This document shows positions 13,565 through 15,900 of a stretch of DNA of 15,900 nucleotides, piece after piece (position 1 is the first letter of the stretch; each line of letters starts with the position of its first letter). This DNA comes from an uncultured Butyricicoccus sp. GTDB lineage: Bacteria; Bacillota; Clostridia; Oscillospirales; Butyricicoccaceae. The notes under the pieces are model-generated. The model saw only the letters and a program-made list of their open reading frames with translations. It had not been told where the DNA came from and searched no databases. A program made the position numbers and the translations under genes. Location: the NCBI GenBank assembly GCA_910584935.1, contig CAJUDU010000059.1, positions 1 to 15,900 on the forward strand, given 5' to 3'.

Positions 13565-13801
13565 ATGACCAGAGCTATCAAAGTAAAAAACACAGAAGAC
13601 ATCCAGAAGATTAACCAGATTGTTACCCGTTATGGCTTTGACATCTGGATTCATGGCAAGAGCGGCATGGTTGATGCAAAATCCCTGCTCGGTATGTTCC
13701 TGCTGTCCCTCAACGAGCCTCTCCAGATTGTTGTGGAAGATGATATCGATGCTTCCGACCTGTTGAAGGATCTTGCTGAATACCTCGACATTGAGGACTA
13801 A
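13565..13801 (+). CDS. HPr-like protein without the phosphorylatable His
   Basis: A 78-aa protein with AGGAGG 8 bp before the ATG. The fold and length fit HPr, the phosphocarrier of the sugar phosphotransferase system. The family's VDAKSLLGMF segment (36-45) matches the region around the regulatory Ser46, with Ser40 in its place. The active-site block GxHARPA is absent: the equivalent area reads KVKNTEDIQK. It therefore cannot carry phosphate in the usual way but might still be a target of HPr kinase or bind partners. Such His-less HPr-like proteins are common in Clostridia and have no settled role. The gene stands alone, with its own promoter and terminator. Confidence 0.8.
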   Translation: MTRAIKVKNTEDIQKINQIVTRYGFDIWIHGKSGMVDAKSLLGMFLLSLNEPLQIVVEDDIDASDLLKDLAEYLDIED

Positions 13802-13802
13802 C

Positions 13803-14774
13803 TCAAACTGAAAACATAACCCCTTTCCCTTTTGGGGAAAGGGGAAAAGCCGGCAAGCTGCCGGCTTTTTTCATTTGCAGAATAAAATCACAAATGCTGC
13901 TCCAAATATGCGATAAACTTTGCCGCATATCCGTTGGATGCCGCAGACCGTTAGCATAACCAAATTCGATGATATCGCCACAGCCTGCCAGCGGGATGGC
14001 ATGGATTGGGGCAATATCCTGGCTGCCTAACTGGCAGCCGATATTGGCAAGCGGGGTGTGGGTTAGTAGCTGCATCATTGCATGGTCGCTTGATACCACA
14101 GCGGCGGTTTGCAGGGTTTGAAAGCCTGCGTGCCCATGCATTTGCCCGATATGGCGGGTCAGTGAAATGCCCTCTTCTTCATGCTGGACATACCGCAGCT
14201 TTTGCAGGTCTGTCCACATGACAGCGGGTTTGTGATAACAAGGGTTTTTCGGCCCGGCAAACAGCATTTGCGGTACGCTGGCAAGCGGTGTATAATCCAA
14301 TTTTTTATGCCGCAGCATATTGTGCAGCATTTGCTGCTGATAACCCGAAATAAAGATAAACCCTAAATCCGCCTGATGGTGGGCAAGCTGATGCAGTACC
14401 TTTTCCAGCGTGCCTTCTAAAAAGCGCACGGAAAGCGTTGGTTCAGCCTCAAAAAACCCAGCGAACAGCCGCGCCAGCCCTTGACTGGGCATGGTGGAAA
14501 TGTGCAATTCCTGCCGTGTATTTTCCTGCCGGATGGCAGAGATTTTCTGGGTGTTATCCAATACCTTGCGGGCATATTCGTAAACCTTTTTGCCATCCTC
14601 CGTGATGGTAACGCCGGATGGCTTGCGTTCCAGCAAACACAGCCCCAAATGATTTTCAAGCTGCTGTATTACTTTGCTGATATGGGGCTGGGTGGTATAA
14701 AGTACTTCTGCTGTGCGGCTGAGTGACCCCATTTCTACACTGGCAACAAAATATTGCAGGTGCTTGAGTTCCAT
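13803..14774 (-). CDS. LysR-family transcriptional regulator
   Basis: A 323-aa DNA-binding regulator. Residues 1-60 form the winged helix-turn-helix (MELKHLQYFVASVEMGSLSR, then AEVLYTTQPHISKVIQQLE), followed by a linker helix to about 85 and an effector-binding domain of the LysR_substrate type to about 300. LysR proteins act as tetramers and usually control a neighbouring or divergent operon in response to a small ligand; the ligand is unknown. The upstream GGGGGGG before the ATG is a weak ribosome-binding site. It follows the broken binding-protein gene by 26 bp on the same strand, so the two were probably cotranscribed. The last 20 residues (KKAGSLPAFPLSPKGKGVMF) are encoded by the two hairpins, which is odd and suggests the original stop codon was lost. 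Confidence 0.9.
   Translation of the reverse strand: MELKHLQYFVASVEMGSLSRTAEVLYTTQPHISKVIQQLENHLGLCLLERKPSGVTITEDGKKVYEYARKVLDNTQKISAIRQENTRQELHISTMPSQGLARLFAGFFEAEPTLSVRFLEGTLEKVLHQLAHHQADLGFIFISGYQQQMLHNMLRHKKLDYTPLASVPQMLFAGPKNPCYHKPAVMWTDLQKLRYVQHEEEGISLTRHIGQMHGHAGFQTLQTAAVVSSDHAMMQLLTHTPLANIGCQLGSQDIAPIHAIPLAGCGDIIEFGYANGLRHPTDMRQSLSHIWSSICDFILQMKKAGSLPAFPLSPKGKGVMFSV
13820..13844. promoter_or_regulatory. Hairpin between the HPr-like and LysR genes
   Basis: CCCCTTTCCC (13820-13829) pairs perfectly with GGGAAAGGGG (13835-13844). It adjoins the terminator at 13845 and on the minus strand lies inside the LysR reading frame. Confidence 0.55.
13845..13871. terminator. Intrinsic terminator after the HPr-like gene
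   Basis: AAAAGCCGGCA and TGCCGGCTTTT form an 11-bp stem with loop AGC and six T on the plus strand. On the minus strand four T follow the stem, but the LysR stop codon lies still further on, at 13803. Confidence 0.85.
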
Positions 14775-14800
14775 TTCGGCATTCCCCCCCTTGTTTGCCT

Positions 14801-15900
14801 TTATTGCATTCGGTCTATGACCGCCTGTACATCATAAGCTTCAGTGAGAGCTTTCAGTTTGTCAAAGCTGGCGTCTTTGCGGAATGCACGGATTACCTGC
14901 ATCAAATCTGTACAGCTATACGCGTTTTCATACATACCAATGGTGTAGCCATACAGCTCAATATATTCTTCCGGGCTTTTTGCCGTCCAGAAGCCTTGGT
15001 ATAACCGGAACGCCTGCCCAGAAGGACGGATAACCTCCATATTGCCATGCAGGGCATTATACATTGCCGCAAAGGCGGGGCCTGCCATAGAAGCATATTT
15101 GCCTTCGATATAATCAATCTGTGGGTTGCCAAACTGGTCACGCTGCCGGATAATGTCCAGGTTTTGCGCGGAAAAACAGTCTACCGTACCGGCACGGATG
15201 CTATGGCCGAGCTGGGCTTCCCGCTGCTGTATGGCGGGAAGCAGGATATCAATATTATAAGTGCATAAAACAGCGTCATAATCACTCGTGGCAAGCGCTG
15301 CGTCAATCTCCGGCTGTTCTGATTCGCGGGAATAATATCCGGGGGCAATGGTGATTTCCAGCCCGTCAGCCTGCACAGATTGGGTTTTTGCTGTTTCGGC
15401 AAGGAGTTTCTGCCTGTGGCACGCCCAGCGCCTCCAGCATCCCCTCAGCGCGAGCAAGGTGCATATAATTGCTTTGCGCTGCGCCGCCGCTTAAAATCAG
15501 CAGGCGTTTGGCGCCAAGCCCTTTGAAATGCGCCGCCATATCCGCACCGGCATTGATTTCTGTTTCCGGGGCGGGGCCGATGGTGCCAAGGAAATAAGGG
15601 TTATCCTGCACCGCCTAGAAATCAGCTTCATCCAGCGTACCCGAACCAAGGATATAATACATTTGCTCCTCCGCACAGGTTTGCAGTACAGGCTGTATGT
15701 CATTGCCAAAGAATGAGATAATGCCATGGGCGCCTTGCTGCTTCATGCTGCGGATAAATGCCTGTTCTTCCTCGGCAGAGGTCAGCCGCCCGGAAAAATA
15801 AAATTTCACAGGAAACCCTTCCGCGATATAGTCGCGGTAATAATCTATGGCAATACCGCATAATGCGAAATCCGCAAAAATGTGATATAATATAAATATG
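14801..15900 (-). pseudogene. Broken periplasmic-binding-protein gene (sugar/LacI-type fold), 5' end outside the window
   Basis: Three pieces on the minus strand make one protein. Piece one runs from the window edge to TAG at 15615-15617 (GIAIDYYRDYIAEGFPVKFY, QGAHGIISFFGND, YYILGSGTLDEADF). Piece two continues in the same frame after the TAG (AVQDNPYFLGTIGPAPETE, GAKRLLILSGGAAQSNYMHL) to about 15410. There a shift of frame leads to piece three (RQKLLAETAKTQSVQADGLE, YDAVLCTYNIDILLPAIQQ) ending at TAA 14801. The pattern of alternating strands and helices fits a type-1 periplasmic binding domain. The start and any signal peptide lie beyond 15900. The amber stop plus a one-base frameshift argue for a pseudogene, unless sequence error explains both. 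It lies directly upstream of the LysR gene, which may once have regulated it. Confidence 0.75.

Overview
The window looks like part of the chromosome of a motile, anaerobic, Gram-positive member of the Clostridia, possibly a gut Oscillospirales or Lachnospirales relative; this is inferred from content, not from a marker gene. The evidence is AGGAGG-type ribosome-binding sites throughout, S-layer-homology (SLH) surface proteins, a CsrA next to flagellin, an HPr-like protein lacking the catalytic His, a lipoprotein of the ABC_sub_bind family, and many short U-tailed terminators. No rRNA, tRNA, CRISPR array or insertion sequence was seen.

Layout. (1) 1-4440: the last codons of one SLH protein converge, across a two-way terminator, on a 1293-aa secreted protein with BspA-type leucine-rich repeats, InlB-like repeats, a transglutaminase-like domain and three SLH repeats. 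Upstream lies a small decayed reading frame. (2) 4440-5680: a complete tyrosine recombinase, followed by two perfect 19-bp inverted repeats that bracket 121 bp. The right repeat holds the -10 and the bracketed segment holds the -35 of a near-consensus promoter (TTGACA, 17 bp, TATTAT) reading to the right. (3) 5680-11989: csrA, a frame-shifted remnant, flagellin, a membrane-anchored protein, and three secreted paralogues, the last on a very long acidic Ser/Thr/Pro stalk. The paralogues are separated by intrinsic terminators. (4) 12023-13801: a minus-strand substrate-binding lipoprotein with a good promoter and no permease or ATPase beside it, then a plus-strand HPr-like gene. (5) 13803-15900: a LysR regulator, preceded on the same strand by a periplasmic-binding-protein gene broken by an amber stop and a frameshift.

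How the parts may work together. The main proposal is a phase switch. Inverting the 159-bp element would remove the -35 in front of csrA and point the promoter back into the recombinase gene. The switched genes would be the CsrA translational regulator, probably flagellin, and the membrane and secreted proteins behind it. The flagellin ribosome-binding site can be drawn in the loop of a small hairpin with an A-N-GGA motif, the type of site CsrA binds, so CsrA may act post-transcriptionally on the same operon. The inversion, the promoter activities and the CsrA binding are inferences from sequence.
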